Part shown: positions 41,215-49,697 of the stretch, piece by piece
How positions within the stretch are numbered: position 1 is the stretch's first letter
How the letters are laid out: each line of letters starts with the position of its first letter
Translations under genes and position numbers: made by a program
Notes under the pieces: model-generated
What the model saw: the letters and a program-made list of their open reading frames with translations, nothing else
The model's database searches: none
What the model was told of the DNA's origin: nothing
Assembly (NCBI RefSeq): GCF_003148775.1
Contig: NZ_QGGW01000013.1
Span: 1-64,000 of the forward strand
Origin: Roseicyclus mahoneyensis
GTDB taxonomy: Bacteria > Pseudomonadota > Alphaproteobacteria > Rhodobacterales > Rhodobacteraceae
Length of the DNA: 64,000 bases
Reading direction: 5' to 3'

Positions 41215-43386
41215 ATGGCGAAAGTTGCCCAGAACGTCGTCCTGTCCACGTCGCGGGACATCCCTTTCAACAAGCTCGTGCTGAGCCAGTCCAACGTCCG
41301 GCGCGTCAAGGCCGGCGTTTCGGTCGAAGAACTGGCCGAAGACATCGCCCGGCGGGGCTTGCTGCAGAGCCTGAACGTCCGGCCTGTGCTCGATGAGGAT
41401 GGGGTCGAGACCGACACGTTCGAGATCCCGGCCGGTGGTCGCCGCTTCCAGGCGCTGTCACTTCTGGTGAAGCAGAAGCGGCTGGCCAAGACCGCTCCTA
41501 TCCCTTGCATCGTGCGGGATGCCGCGTCCGATATCCTCGCCGAGGATGACTCGCTGGCAGAGAACATGCAGCGCGTTGCCCTGCACCCACTGGATCAGTT
41601 CCGCGCCTTCGTGGCCTTGCGCGACAAGGGTCAGGGCGAAGAAGCCATCGCGGCGGCGTTCTTCGTCACCCCACAGATCGTGAAGCAGCGCCTGAAGCTC
41701 GCCTCCGTGGCCCCTGCCCTGCTCGAGGTCTATGCCGAGGATGGCATGACGCTCGAACAGCTGATGGCCTTCACGGTGAACTCGGATCACGCACGTCAGG
41801 TGCAAGTCTGGGATGCTGTGAAGAACTCCTGGAACAAGGAGCCCTATGCCATTCGCCGGATGCTCACCGAGAGCTCCGTCCGGGCCTCGGATCGTCGTGC
41901 GGTCTTCGTCGGTGTCGATGTCTATGAGGCCGCGGGCGGTATCGTCCTGCGCGATCTTTTCCAGGGCGATGAAGGTGGCTGGCTCGAGGACCCTGCCCTG
42001 CTCGACCGGTTGGTCTCAGAGAAACTTCAGGCCGAAGCCGAGGCACTGGCTTCTGAGGGTTGGAAGTGGATCGAGGTGGCGACCGACCTGCCCTATGGCT
42101 ACAGCCATGGCCTGCGGCGTCTGGCCGGTGATCCTGCGCCGATGACCGTCGAGGAAAGCGCGGCCCACGCGACGCTCCTCACGGAGTATCGGGCGCTGGA
42201 AGAGGAATACTCTGGTCAGGACGAATACCCCGAGGAGATCGATGCCCGGCTCGGGCAGCTCGAGATGGCGATGGAAGCGCTCGAACAGCGGCCGCTGATC
42301 TACGATCCGGCCGAGATCGCGCGCGCGGGCGTCTTCGTCACGCTGGATCGGGATGGCAGCTTGGCTGTCTATCGCGGCTATGTCCGGACCGAGGATGAGC
42401 GGCGCGAGGAGACCGCGGTCCAGGATGGTGATGGTGCGGATGCCATGGGGCAGGGGGGTGATGTCGGTCTTTCCAGCTGGAAACCGTCGGCGACCTCCGT
42501 GGGCGGCGCGGTCATCACCTCAGGTGGTCAGCCGATCGGCGCTGACCTGTCCGAGGAAGAAGATGATGGCGCGCTGAAACCGCTGCCCGAGCGGCTGGTC
42601 ATGGAACTGACCGCCCACCGGACGCTGGCGCTGCGCGAGGCCATCGGGCGCTCCCCCGACGTGGCGCTGACGCTGTTGCTCCTGAAGCTGGTGACGGATA
42701 CCTTCCGCACCTCCTCTGCGACGGGCAGCTGTCTCGAGGCTTCGGTGCGTCATGTCTACATGTCGGCGCAGGCACCCGATCTGAAAGACAGCGTCGTGGC
42801 CAAGCTGGTCGATGAGCGTCATGCGGCATGGGAGGCCGATCTGCCCCTCGGCGATGATGCCGCACTCTGGGACTATCTGACAGTGCTCGACCAGGGCAGC
42901 CGACTGGCACTCCTGGCGCATTGCCTCAGCTTCGGGATCAACGCGATCCATGAAAAGGTGAACCCCTATGGTGCGGGCATCTCCGCCAGCGGGTTGACCC
43001 GGCGCATGGCGCAGGCCGATCTCGTCGCCCGGACGGTCGATCTCGACATGGTCGAGGCAGGCTGGGAACCGACGGTCGACGGCTATCTCAACCGCGTGCC
43101 CAAGGCGCGTATCCTCGATGCCGTGCGCGAAGCGAAGGGGGAGGGGACCGCTCAGCTTCTGGACCACCTGAAGAAGGGCGAAATGGCCACCGAGGCCGAG
43201 CGGCTGCTCAAGGGCAGCGGCTGGTTGCCCGAGGTCCTGCGCCGGGTCGATCTGGTGACGTTCGACGGCGAGGCGATCGGAGAAGGGCAGGGGGAGGACG
43301 CGGTTCAGCCCGAGGACGTCGATCTGCCGGCCTTCCTGACGGCCGATCTGCCCGACAATGTCGCGTCGATGATGGCCGCCGAGTGA
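41215..43386 (+). CDS. Large ParB/Spo0J-domain protein
   Basis: A 723-residue protein. The ParB N-terminal domain (about 15-135) shows LVLSQSNVRRVKAGVSVEELAEDI, GGRRFQALSLL and DSLAENMQRVALHPLDQFRAF in order; an HTH follows (AAAFFVTPQIVKQRLKL). The remaining 500 residues are unlike RepB or chromosomal ParB and have no motif I recognise beyond acidic segments. Proteins of this kind are common on alphaproteobacterial plasmids next to DUF932 genes. Its role may be DNA binding or, as with some ParB-fold proteins, nuclease or CTPase activity. Starts at the ATG at 41215 behind the recurrent leader. Confidence 0.8.
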   Translation: MAKVAQNVVLSTSRDIPFNKLVLSQSNVRRVKAGVSVEELAEDIARRGLLQSLNVRPVLDEDGVETDTFEIPAGGRRFQALSLLVKQKRLAKTAPIPCIVRDAASDILAEDDSLAENMQRVALHPLDQFRAFVALRDKGQGEEAIAAAFFVTPQIVKQRLKLASVAPALLEVYAEDGMTLEQLMAFTVNSDHARQVQVWDAVKNSWNKEPYAIRRMLTESSVRASDRRAVFVGVDVYEAAGGIVLRDLFQGDEGGWLEDPALLDRLVSEKLQAEAEALASEGWKWIEVATDLPYGYSHGLRRLAGDPAPMTVEESAAHATLLTEYRALEEEYSGQDEYPEEIDARLGQLEMAMEALEQRPLIYDPAEIARAGVFVTLDRDGSLAVYRGYVRTEDERREETAVQDGDGADAMGQGGDVGLSSWKPSATSVGGAVITSGGQPIGADLSEEEDDGALKPLPERLVMELTAHRTLALREAIGRSPDVALTLLLLKLVTDTFRTSSATGSCLEASVRHVYMSAQAPDLKDSVVAKLVDERHAAWEADLPLGDDAALWDYLTVLDQGSRLALLAHCLSFGINAIHEKVNPYGAGISASGLTRRMAQADLVARTVDLDMVEAGWEPTVDGYLNRVPKARILDAVREAKGEGTAQLLDHLKKGEMATEAERLLKGSGWLPEVLRRVDLVTFDGEAIGEGQGEDAVQPEDVDLPAFLTADLPDNVASMMAAE

Positions 43387-43485
43387 TCTGAGCCGTCCGG
43401 GGGCGGGGAAACCCGCCTCCACTCTAACAAAATACAGCAATATCAATATGATGAGTGCGGATGCTCGCATTCGGGATGAGGAATC

Positions 43486-43959
43486 ATGTCTGCAATTACG
43501 ATAATCGACCAAGCGCCCTTGGGCGCGCTCATTCGTTACACCGACGGCAGCCCAAAACCGCCTGCGCGCTTCACCAAAAAGCTGGCGGCCTGGGAAAGGT
43601 CAAACGGTCTCGGTCGTCTCGTTAAAAAGGAACCGCCCCGAGTCTATCCGACCTGGACAGCACCGGCCTCCTTCACGCTGCATGAAGGGAACTTCTCCTC
43701 GGACGGGGTCATCCTCGTCACCATCATGCGCAGCCATTCGGCCGACAGCCGCCTTGTCTTCGAGGTGGCGGAGGAACCAAAGCCCGGGCAGGTGCGCGTG
43801 CTTCTGGACTTCGGTGGCAACACCGAGCTGCTGCATCTGGCGGAATCCATCACAGCAGCCGAGCTGTGGATCGCGCGGGAAGGCTATCGCAACGCGCGGC
43901 TCGAGATCGTCGGCACTGAGGACGGCGAGAGGGCAGGGGGCGCGGACCTGGCAGCCTGA
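43486..43959 (+). CDS. Hypothetical protein of the plasmid module
   Basis: A 157-residue soluble protein: MSAITIIDQAPLGALIRYTDG, a basic stretch (RFTKKLAAWERSNGLGRLVKK), then a beta-rich domain (SFTLHEGNFSSDGVILV, RVLLDFGGNTELLHLAESITAAELW in part). No membrane segment or catalytic motif is visible. It follows the ParB-like gene on the same strand after 100 bases and is followed by a terminator-like hairpin. Probably a conserved plasmid protein of unknown function. Confidence 0.65.
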   Translation: MSAITIIDQAPLGALIRYTDGSPKPPARFTKKLAAWERSNGLGRLVKKEPPRVYPTWTAPASFTLHEGNFSSDGVILVTIMRSHSADSRLVFEVAEEPKPGQVRVLLDFGGNTELLHLAESITAAELWIAREGYRNARLEIVGTEDGERAGGADLAA

Positions 43960-43973
43960 GCCCAACTGAAACC

Positions 43974-44001
43974 GAGGGGCCCGCCCAAGCGCGGGCCTCT
44001 C
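43974..44001 (+). terminator. Hairpin after the 157-residue ORF
   Basis: GAGGGGCCCGC and GCGGGCCTCTC pair with one mismatch around a 6-base loop, 15 bases after the stop codon. There is no clean T run, so termination is probable but not certain. Confidence 0.5.
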
Positions 44002-44346
44002 ATCCATCACAACCTTGTTCCGCAATGACGCGGGGCGCCAAAGGATCCATCCCCCAAGACGGAGGTCATCAACCAAGAGCCTGCCCGGGAGGCTGGCGGC
44101 GTTCCAAGCATCAGCGGGACAACCGGCTCCTGACCTTGGGGGACCATCCCCCGCTCGCCATTCCCTTCCTTGCCCAGAATCCCGTCTTCGAGATCAACCC
44201 GCAAGGGGTCGGACTACGGGCGAGCCCGTGCCGCCGGGTGGATTCGGACGAGCCGAACGCACCCGGTGATGTCAGCCAGTCCTCGGGCCTGCGGGGTCCT
44301 GTCGCGCGGGGGATGGTCCCCCGCCTCCAAGACAGGAGCCAAACAG
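44002..44346. other. Intergenic region with paired repeats
   Basis: No gene supported. GGGGGACCATCCCCCGC at 44138 and its reverse complement at 44307-44323 lie about 170 bases apart in opposite orientation, and each is itself close to palindromic. The second copy is just ahead of the small gene at 44347. They may bring the intervening RNA into one long stem. Confidence 0.5.
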
Positions 44347-44511
44347 ATGTCCCGCAAAGATGCACACGCCTTCGCCGCCTCCCTCGCCGCCACGCTCATG
44401 GTCTCGATCGTCGTCTTCCAGGCAGGGGATGGATCCTTCGGCGCCGTCCCCTCCGATGAAATCGACGGAGACGAGGTCGCTCTCGTAGCCGAGATCGACC
44501 CGTGGGGATAA
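44347..44511 (+). CDS. Small hypothetical protein, 54 residues
   Basis: A short ORF with a good RBS (AGGAG eight bases before the ATG). The product begins MSRKDAHAFAASLAATLMV, has a hydrophobic stretch (AASLAATLMVSIVVFQAG) and an acidic C-terminus (DEIDGDEVALVAEIDPWG). One membrane helix or an uncleaved signal is possible. No family known to me. Longer frames starting upstream cross the paired repeats and are rejected. Confidence 0.5.
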   Translation: MSRKDAHAFAASLAATLMVSIVVFQAGDGSFGAVPSDEIDGDEVALVAEIDPWG

Positions 44512-44827
44512 CCCGCCACGGTTTCACAAAAGGCTCACGCGGAGGCGCAGACGCGCCTCCTACCGCAGTGCTGCCTCGCGCGCGCCACTCGCGAGGCCTC
44601 CGCACAGCGGACCGTCGATGGTGCATCGGCAGACGGCCCGAGGCCGCGGATGCGCCAGTCGCAATGCGACCACCACAAGGTCAAGATGATAGGCGTGTTC
44701 GGCCCTGAGCCGCCGTTGAAGCGATACGGGGTATGCGGCGGCGCGGCCCGTCGAACCGGACTTTCGCGGCGCATGCGTCCTGCTGGTGCCGTCGAAGGTC
44801 AGGTCTGCGGACGAGAACGGACTCGAG
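44512..44827. other. Intergenic region without a supported gene
   Basis: Contains a perfect hairpin GGAGGCGC/GCGCCTCC (44541-44548 and 44553-44560), which may end transcription of the small gene before it. Short open frames here lack an RBS and sensible composition. Confidence 0.4.
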
Positions 44828-46459
44828 CTACCGAGCCTCGATAACTGGAAGAACGCCCTTCACCGCGTTTGCTATGCCGCTTGAGCTATTTGCCGCAAGA
44901 ACTCTGATAACCCACGATTCAAAGTTTTCCCTTCTGGTCCCTTTCAAAACTGACGCCAAGGTTGCGGTGATTCCTTTTTTATTGTCGTAATAGCGCAGAA
45001 GTGTCGCCAAGTCTTTCTGCTCTATAGCGGCCTTAATTTCTCGTGTCCGAGCTTCTACGATCCCAGGAACATCCAAATTTGCGGTGCGGGTATTGTAATC
45101 CTGAATTAGCTCTTCACTTGATGTAGAGCCTGAGAAATCGAGCTGCTTCAGCATACGATCAATACGCCTTTGACAATGACGGGCGACCACCTTGTCAATC
45201 TTTTCATCGCTGTCGAGTAGGCCGAATATCGCGTTGGAGACATCATCGAGCTTTTTTTGTAAGTCAGTCCCAGTGAAGCCATCAGATTCGGAAATCGCGG
45301 AGCAAACGACTGGAAGGGCTATAAGGTTTTCGATCTCCGATACCGGAATGACCTTGATTCCCAAATCTTCGAAATAAGCTACATCCTCATCGCTGTAGTC
45401 ATCGCCGTCCACGATACCAGAACATGTTACCCGGGTCAGACTTGCATTCGCCCGCATTGAAACCACTGAATGGATGACTTCGGAGCAAGAAGACTTTGGA
45501 ACAACTGTCCATTCTGGATAGCATGCGCGGTATATCGCGTAGTCAAGGCTATCATGCGTGCCCTCGACAAAAAGGATAGGGCGCCTGCTGCCCAGAATGA
45601 GTGTGACCAGATCTTCTGGGAATCCGGTGTTCTCCGGAATCTCTTCAATCGCCCAGTGGGGCCGAGGTGAAAAATCTCGAATGACGTATTTTTTTGCGGA
45701 TCGCGCTGCTGCAAAATCAAGGTCGTGAGTAATATATATGAATCCGCAATCCCTTCGAGTAGCTTCTATTTCGTCCCACAGCTTCGCCATGATCGAGCGA
45801 TGAACATGAAGCTCTGGTTCATCGACGATCAAGACCGTTCCTTCCGCTGCAACCAGTGCTTGCCCTATCATGTAGAAGATCGCTCTCTCCCCATCACTCA
45901 TCTCTGAGGCAGGGTAGGTTTCGCCAACGCCACCGGCTGAAACTGTAATGTTATCCCCCGAGATGTGAAGTTGACGATGAGGAAGAAGCCGGTTCCAGAT
46001 TTCAAGAAGCTTGTCGAACTTGGTGATCTCAAAGCTGTCTTCGCTGTGAGGTGCGCCCGGCTTATGCCGATGATAGGCTTTCAACGAGGTGTTGGATTGA
46101 TCGGCAAAAAGCGCTTGAATGAGATAATCGAAATCATTCAGGAGATGGGTCGCATGTTTATTGCCCCATCTATTGCCACTTCTGTGGTTCAGGGCAGCAT
46201 TTTTAGACGCGTTCCCAGGGTATCCGTATCGTAACCCTGAGAGCGCTTGCCTCTCGCTAATTTTTTGAACCTCGGGATTCATGCTAAGCGCACGATGGGC
46301 AGATACACGGTGCGCCGATTCGCCCAAGCTATTTTCGATATGAACTGTGAGACGCGTTTTTCCGCCACCGTTCGCGCCGACGAATATGACAGTCTCGCCT
46401 GGGTCGAACTCTACTGCGAGAGCTTCACACGGGGTGGGTATAGAAAGATTGAAGGTCAT
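44828..46459 (-). CDS. AAA ATPase fused to DUF4435 TOPRIM-like domain (PARIS-like)
   Basis: A 543-residue protein in two parts. The first is an ABC/OLD-like ATPase: Walker A GANGGGKT at 28-35, signature EMSDGERAIFYMI at about 187-199, Walker B TVLIVDEPELHVH at 208-220 and the switch His in YITHDLDFA. The second (from about 290) is a DUF4435/TOPRIM nuclease-like domain with FVEGTHDSLDY (Glu299) and GIVDGDD (DxD at 351-353). PARIS defence uses an AAA ATPase (AriA) that holds a TOPRIM effector (AriB), and single-chain versions exist; this order fits. The start at 46459 is chosen because the ATPase fold begins right there. The gene is less GC-rich than its surroundings and interrupts a plus-strand module, which points to later insertion. 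Confidence 0.75.
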   Translation of the reverse strand: MTFNLSIPTPCEALAVEFDPGETVIFVGANGGGKTRLTVHIENSLGESAHRVSAHRALSMNPEVQKISERQALSGLRYGYPGNASKNAALNHRSGNRWGNKHATHLLNDFDYLIQALFADQSNTSLKAYHRHKPGAPHSEDSFEITKFDKLLEIWNRLLPHRQLHISGDNITVSAGGVGETYPASEMSDGERAIFYMIGQALVAAEGTVLIVDEPELHVHRSIMAKLWDEIEATRRDCGFIYITHDLDFAAARSAKKYVIRDFSPRPHWAIEEIPENTGFPEDLVTLILGSRRPILFVEGTHDSLDYAIYRACYPEWTVVPKSSCSEVIHSVVSMRANASLTRVTCSGIVDGDDYSDEDVAYFEDLGIKVIPVSEIENLIALPVVCSAISESDGFTGTDLQKKLDDVSNAIFGLLDSDEKIDKVVARHCQRRIDRMLKQLDFSGSTSSEELIQDYNTRTANLDVPGIVEARTREIKAAIEQKDLATLLRYYDNKKGITATLASVLKGTRRENFESWVIRVLAANSSSGIANAVKGVLPVIEAR

Positions 46460-46936
46460 AGTGCTCTGCGATTTACTATTCTCCGGCGATGCTATCGGGG
46501 GCTTGGAGCTTTCACAACGGGCGCTTTTGGTTTTTTTGGCGCACCGCTGTTTGACGATCCCAGTGCCGCGACGAACCAATCCAGCGTCAACCGGCAGCAC
46601 GAGATCGTCTCTTACTGGTCGTCCGCGAACATGCAGATCGTGCAGCGATTCACTTCCGCCGAACGCGTCTCAGGGTCCGCATACAGCTCGAAGCCGCCTT
46701 GCGGCGCTGCGGCGCCAAGCGCGAGTTCGGCGTGGTCTGAATGTCTGCTTCTCTACCTGACAGCTTGGACGGCTCACTCCTGCGGCGAAGGTCGGCTCCC
46801 CGCCCTCCACGTCGGTCTTGTGCCGGATCTCAGCGCGAAATCTGCATCCCATTTAGACCGACGGCACTCGGCCGCGGCGCCACGCCTGAGCGGCCGCTTT
46901 GCTGAAACATGACAATAGGGATGGCAGTCGCGGGCA
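46460..46936. other. Intergenic region without a supported gene
   Basis: About 480 bases between two minus-strand genes. Open frames exist on both strands but show no RBS, no known motif and biased composition. It should contain the promoter of the AAA-DUF4435 gene. Confidence 0.4.
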
Positions 46937-47257
46937 TCAACCGATGGCCATGTCCTCTGCGGTCTTGCCCCCTGACAGCGCGTCCACGAACCACTGCGGT
47001 TTGCGTCCCCGGCCGGACCAGGTGAGCGCTGGGTTCTCAGGGTGCCGGTATTTCGCCGCTGCAGGCGCGCGGGAGGATTTCCTCTCGGTGCCGACAAGTT
47101 CGGCCAGGGAGTAGCCCAGGTCCCGGGCGAGGGCTTCCACCTTGGCGCGCGCTTCCGCCTTCTGCCGATCCTCAAATGTGGAAATCGCCTTGGCGACGTC
47201 CTTCTGCATTTTCTTCAGCGCGCCGAGCGACAGTGCCTCGAGATCGTAATCAGCCAT
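46937..47257 (-). CDS. H-NS family nucleoid protein
   Basis: A 106-residue H-NS/MvaT-like protein. The N-terminal half is a coiled coil for oligomerisation (LSLGALKKMQKDVAKAI, FEDRQKAEARAKVEAL); the C-terminus has the DNA-binding loop ALTWSGRGRKPQWFVDAL, typical of the alphaproteobacterial H-NS family. Plasmid H-NS proteins silence AT-rich foreign DNA and reduce the fitness cost of the plasmid to the host. The ATG at 47257 gives the normal length. Divergent from ssb. Confidence 0.88.
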   Translation of the reverse strand: MADYDLEALSLGALKKMQKDVAKAISTFEDRQKAEARAKVEALARDLGYSLAELVGTERKSSRAPAAAKYRHPENPALTWSGRGRKPQWFVDALSGGKTAEDMAIG

Positions 47258-47681
47258 TGATGCGGTCCGTGTCCTGAATGTCCCGGTATCGATAGCCCGT
47301 CGCGGCAGGGTGCCGCAACTCCCGGAAGGCAAGGGCAGGGATGGCACATGCTGGTGATCGCCGTTTCGTCTCCAGGGAGGTCCTGAACTGGGGGTCAGGC
47401 TGTCCCGATGAGCAGGGTGACAAGGTCTGGCATGGGCTCCCTTCGCATCTCTGTCGTCTGGGCCATCCCTTCGACTGACAATCCCCTAATCCCGTTCGCT
47501 TGCCTGCGCGCAACCCCGCGTCAGTCCGGGCCGTGTTGCCCCTTCGAGGCTGCCCGCTCCACCCCGGTCTTCTGGGGGTTTCCGGCGTCCGTTCCGTCCA
47601 CCGTGCACGCGTCACCCGACGGGCTTCTTCCGGGTCTTGTCGAAGGGACGGTCCCGAAGACAGGACACACAGGAGCTTACC
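47258..47681. other. Divergent intergenic region between H-NS-like gene and ssb
   Basis: No gene supported on either strand. It must hold promoters for both genes. The last 80 bases before ssb contain CGACGGGCTTCTTCCGGG-like G/C-rich words that may fold, ending in an AGGAG RBS. Confidence 0.4.
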
Positions 47682-48089
47682 ATGCAGAACATCGTCATCC
47701 TCGCCGGCAACATCGGTCAGACCCCCGAAGTCCGCACCACGAAAGGCGCGGGCACCAAGATCACCAACTTCAGCCTCGCCACCTCCCGCCCCCGCCTCTC
47801 GGAAGGTCGCGTCCTGCGCGACGAGAACGGCTACCGGATCATGGACACGGAATGGCACCGCATCACCTGCTTCAATGGTCTCGGCAAGACGGTCGCGGAG
47901 CATTGCGAAAAGGGCATGAAGGTCCTCGTCCACGGCCGCATCCACTACACCAAGTGGATCGACAGCATGGGGAACGACCGCTACGGTTGCGAGATCATCG
48001 CCGAGAAGGTCGAATTCCTGAGCCGCCCGAAGTCGGCCGAGACCGAAAACCCCGAGCTGGTCGACCGCGACGACGAGATCCCGTTCTGA
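47682..48089 (+). CDS. ssb: Single-stranded DNA-binding protein
   Basis: A 135-residue SSB: N-terminal OB fold beginning MQNIVILAGNIGQTPEVRTT, the central TEWHRITCFNGLGKTVAEH and GRIHYTKWID blocks, and the conserved acidic tip DDEIPF that recruits repair and replication proteins. Plasmid SSBs coat the incoming strand and favour establishment in the recipient. It is shorter than chromosomal SSB because the Gly/Pro-rich linker is reduced. The ATG at 47682 has CAGGAG upstream. Confidence 0.95.
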   Translation: MQNIVILAGNIGQTPEVRTTKGAGTKITNFSLATSRPRLSEGRVLRDENGYRIMDTEWHRITCFNGLGKTVAEHCEKGMKVLVHGRIHYTKWIDSMGNDRYGCEIIAEKVEFLSRPKSAETENPELVDRDDEIPF

Positions 48090-48108
48090 GGAACGGGCTC
48101 GTCCTCCG

Positions 48109-48132
48109 GCCCGGCGGGTTATCTCGCCGGGC
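48109..48132 (+). terminator. Hairpin after ssb
   Basis: GCCCGGCG and CGCCGGGC are perfect 8-base arms around an 8-base loop, 20 bases after the ssb stop. A T run is lacking, so it may act as a weak or Rho-assisted terminator. Confidence 0.5.
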
Positions 48133-48257
48133 TCAGTCGCTATCAGCCCTTAGCAAACGGTCGGGTTACTCAGCGAATTAACGCCGCCTGTCAGCCACGC
48201 GACGGTCTGAGTGCTTTGCAACCCTTTGCTGTGCCTATTCTAAAACCAAGGCAATGG

Positions 48258-49355
48258 TCAGAGTTCAGGCGCTTCACTAGTCGCACTTGTAATGCCATCA
48301 TATATCGCTCTGATGCGGGTATACTGCGATGCGGACCAGACCTGCCAAAAATCATCCCAGACTTCGTCAGGATGTATCATCGAAACACTGAATCGTGTTG
48401 CAAGTCCCGTTGAGAAATCTGTCGCAACTCCAAATGAAACTACTGGTCCGCAAGTAAGTCGGACAGCGCTAACCGCTACATTTGATTGAAATTCAATTTC
48501 TTGGAGAGGTCCAACAGGGCACAAATCGTTCAGTTGGGCGCGACTGGTAACTAACCGCCCTGTACGATCATACTGCCGGACGTCTCCGTATACTGACGTC
48601 TCTCCGTACTTAGACGCTAACGATTGCATGATCGTTTGAGCCGTAATGGCTTCTCCCGCTGAAATGATAACATCCCGACTGATTGCTACTGCGGTTGGTA
48701 TTACTGGATTCTCTGCAAAAACTGACGAAAAGCTCACAATGATTGTATCACCCTCACGATTGTACGAACGACTTTCGCGAGTCCAACTTCCGTCTTGAGC
48801 GCCCACCGTTCTAGTCGCTTCAATTAAGGCGTCAAATCCCATATCGGTTAACGCCACTTCGATTTCGGTTTGTGAAGCGCCTAATGTTAATCCCAAAATA
48901 TCTAACCCTTCGATCTCGGGCATAGCATCTTGAGGCCGAAATGGCCGGAGCTGCGCAAACACGTCAAAATTTTCTAAAAAAGTGTCTTCATTCATAAGTA
49001 GGTTAGCTTGATTAGGGCCAGTGCGATCAAAGTTCATTGTGAGATTTTCGGGGCACCAGTCTGGTGTCATTGCGTTTCTATGAAGAAAAATATCAATGTC
49101 GTTCAAGCCTTCCGCAGAGAAAACGTATTCACAAAATCCACTGCCAACGGGATTCCAATTATTTGCTCTAAACGAAATACGTCCAACATCACGCACAACT
49201 TCGAGACTCACTTCTAACTGCTCTCCTCTGCGAGAATGAACCGCAGCCCAAGCACCTTCAAATTCCGCTACAGTTTGCTCTTGCGCATAGGCACAGTTTG
49301 CTATTGCGAAGAGACTAAATGTTACTGAAAGTGCAGCCATTCCTTTAATTAGCAT
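48258..49355 (-). CDS. Periplasmic hypothetical protein, AT-richer than neighbours
   Basis: A 365-residue protein from the ATG at 49355 with a signal peptide (GMAALSVTFSLFAIANCAYAQE). The mature part has four cysteines and beta-rich stretches (VSLEVVRDVGRISFRANNW); residues in the middle (ILGLTLGASQTEIEVALTDMGF, in part) resemble the short repeat seen in secreted proteins that sense or bind ligands. No enzyme motif is found. The gene is clearly lower in GC than the genes on both sides and lies on the opposite strand, which suggests recent acquisition. Confidence 0.65.
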   Translation of the reverse strand: MLIKGMAALSVTFSLFAIANCAYAQEQTVAEFEGAWAAVHSRRGEQLEVSLEVVRDVGRISFRANNWNPVGSGFCEYVFSAEGLNDIDIFLHRNAMTPDWCPENLTMNFDRTGPNQANLLMNEDTFLENFDVFAQLRPFRPQDAMPEIEGLDILGLTLGASQTEIEVALTDMGFDALIEATRTVGAQDGSWTRESRSYNREGDTIIVSFSSVFAENPVIPTAVAISRDVIISAGEAITAQTIMQSLASKYGETSVYGDVRQYDRTGRLVTSRAQLNDLCPVGPLQEIEFQSNVAVSAVRLTCGPVVSFGVATDFSTGLATRFSVSMIHPDEVWDDFWQVWSASQYTRIRAIYDGITSATSEAPEL

Positions 49356-49641
49356 TGTTATGAAATCTTTCCTTGTGGCTCTATGACCAGTGTTGCCATG
49401 GTCTTCCACGTGGAGTTTAGCTTGTGATACGACCTGTTCAAGCGGTTTTGAACAAAAAGCCGCTGACTTTACGCAAGTGTCATGAGGTGGGCGGATTGGG
49501 TCGGGAGCCCACAGTCCGTTCGGGACTAGGTCGATCGTGTGAGACACATGCATTTTATCGCTGTGTTGGTTTCGCTGTGCGCTGGTAAGTCAGCTCTCTG
49601 CCCGCTTTATCTCAGAGAGCGAGAGGAGTGCCGTTTTTCCG
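49356..49641. other. Divergent intergenic region
   Basis: No gene seen. Probably holds the promoter of the periplasmic protein on the minus strand and of the DUF932 gene on the plus strand. Confidence 0.4.
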
Positions 49642-49697
49642 GTGACGGGTTGAGGGTTGGGAGAGTGGCTCCCGGCGCCCGTCGCGGGAGATAGCCG
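49642..49697 (+). promoter_or_regulatory. Recurrent 5' leader element, copy B
   Basis: The 56 bases ahead of the DUF932 gene: GTGACGGG, then GGGAGAGTGGCTCCC (a perfect 5-base hairpin), GGCGCCCGTCGCGGGAGA with the RBS GGGAG at its end. It aligns over its whole length with the leader of the ParB-like gene, with the differences in the hairpin being paired changes. Confidence 0.55.

Noticed and set aside
44170-44346. N-terminal extension of the 54-residue ORF
   Set aside because: The extension crosses the paired repeats and has no RBS, while the ATG at 44347 has a good one.
46247-46912. 221-codon plus-strand frame over the start of the AAA-DUF4435 gene
   Set aside because: Overlaps a well-supported gene, has no RBS and no coherent fold or motif.
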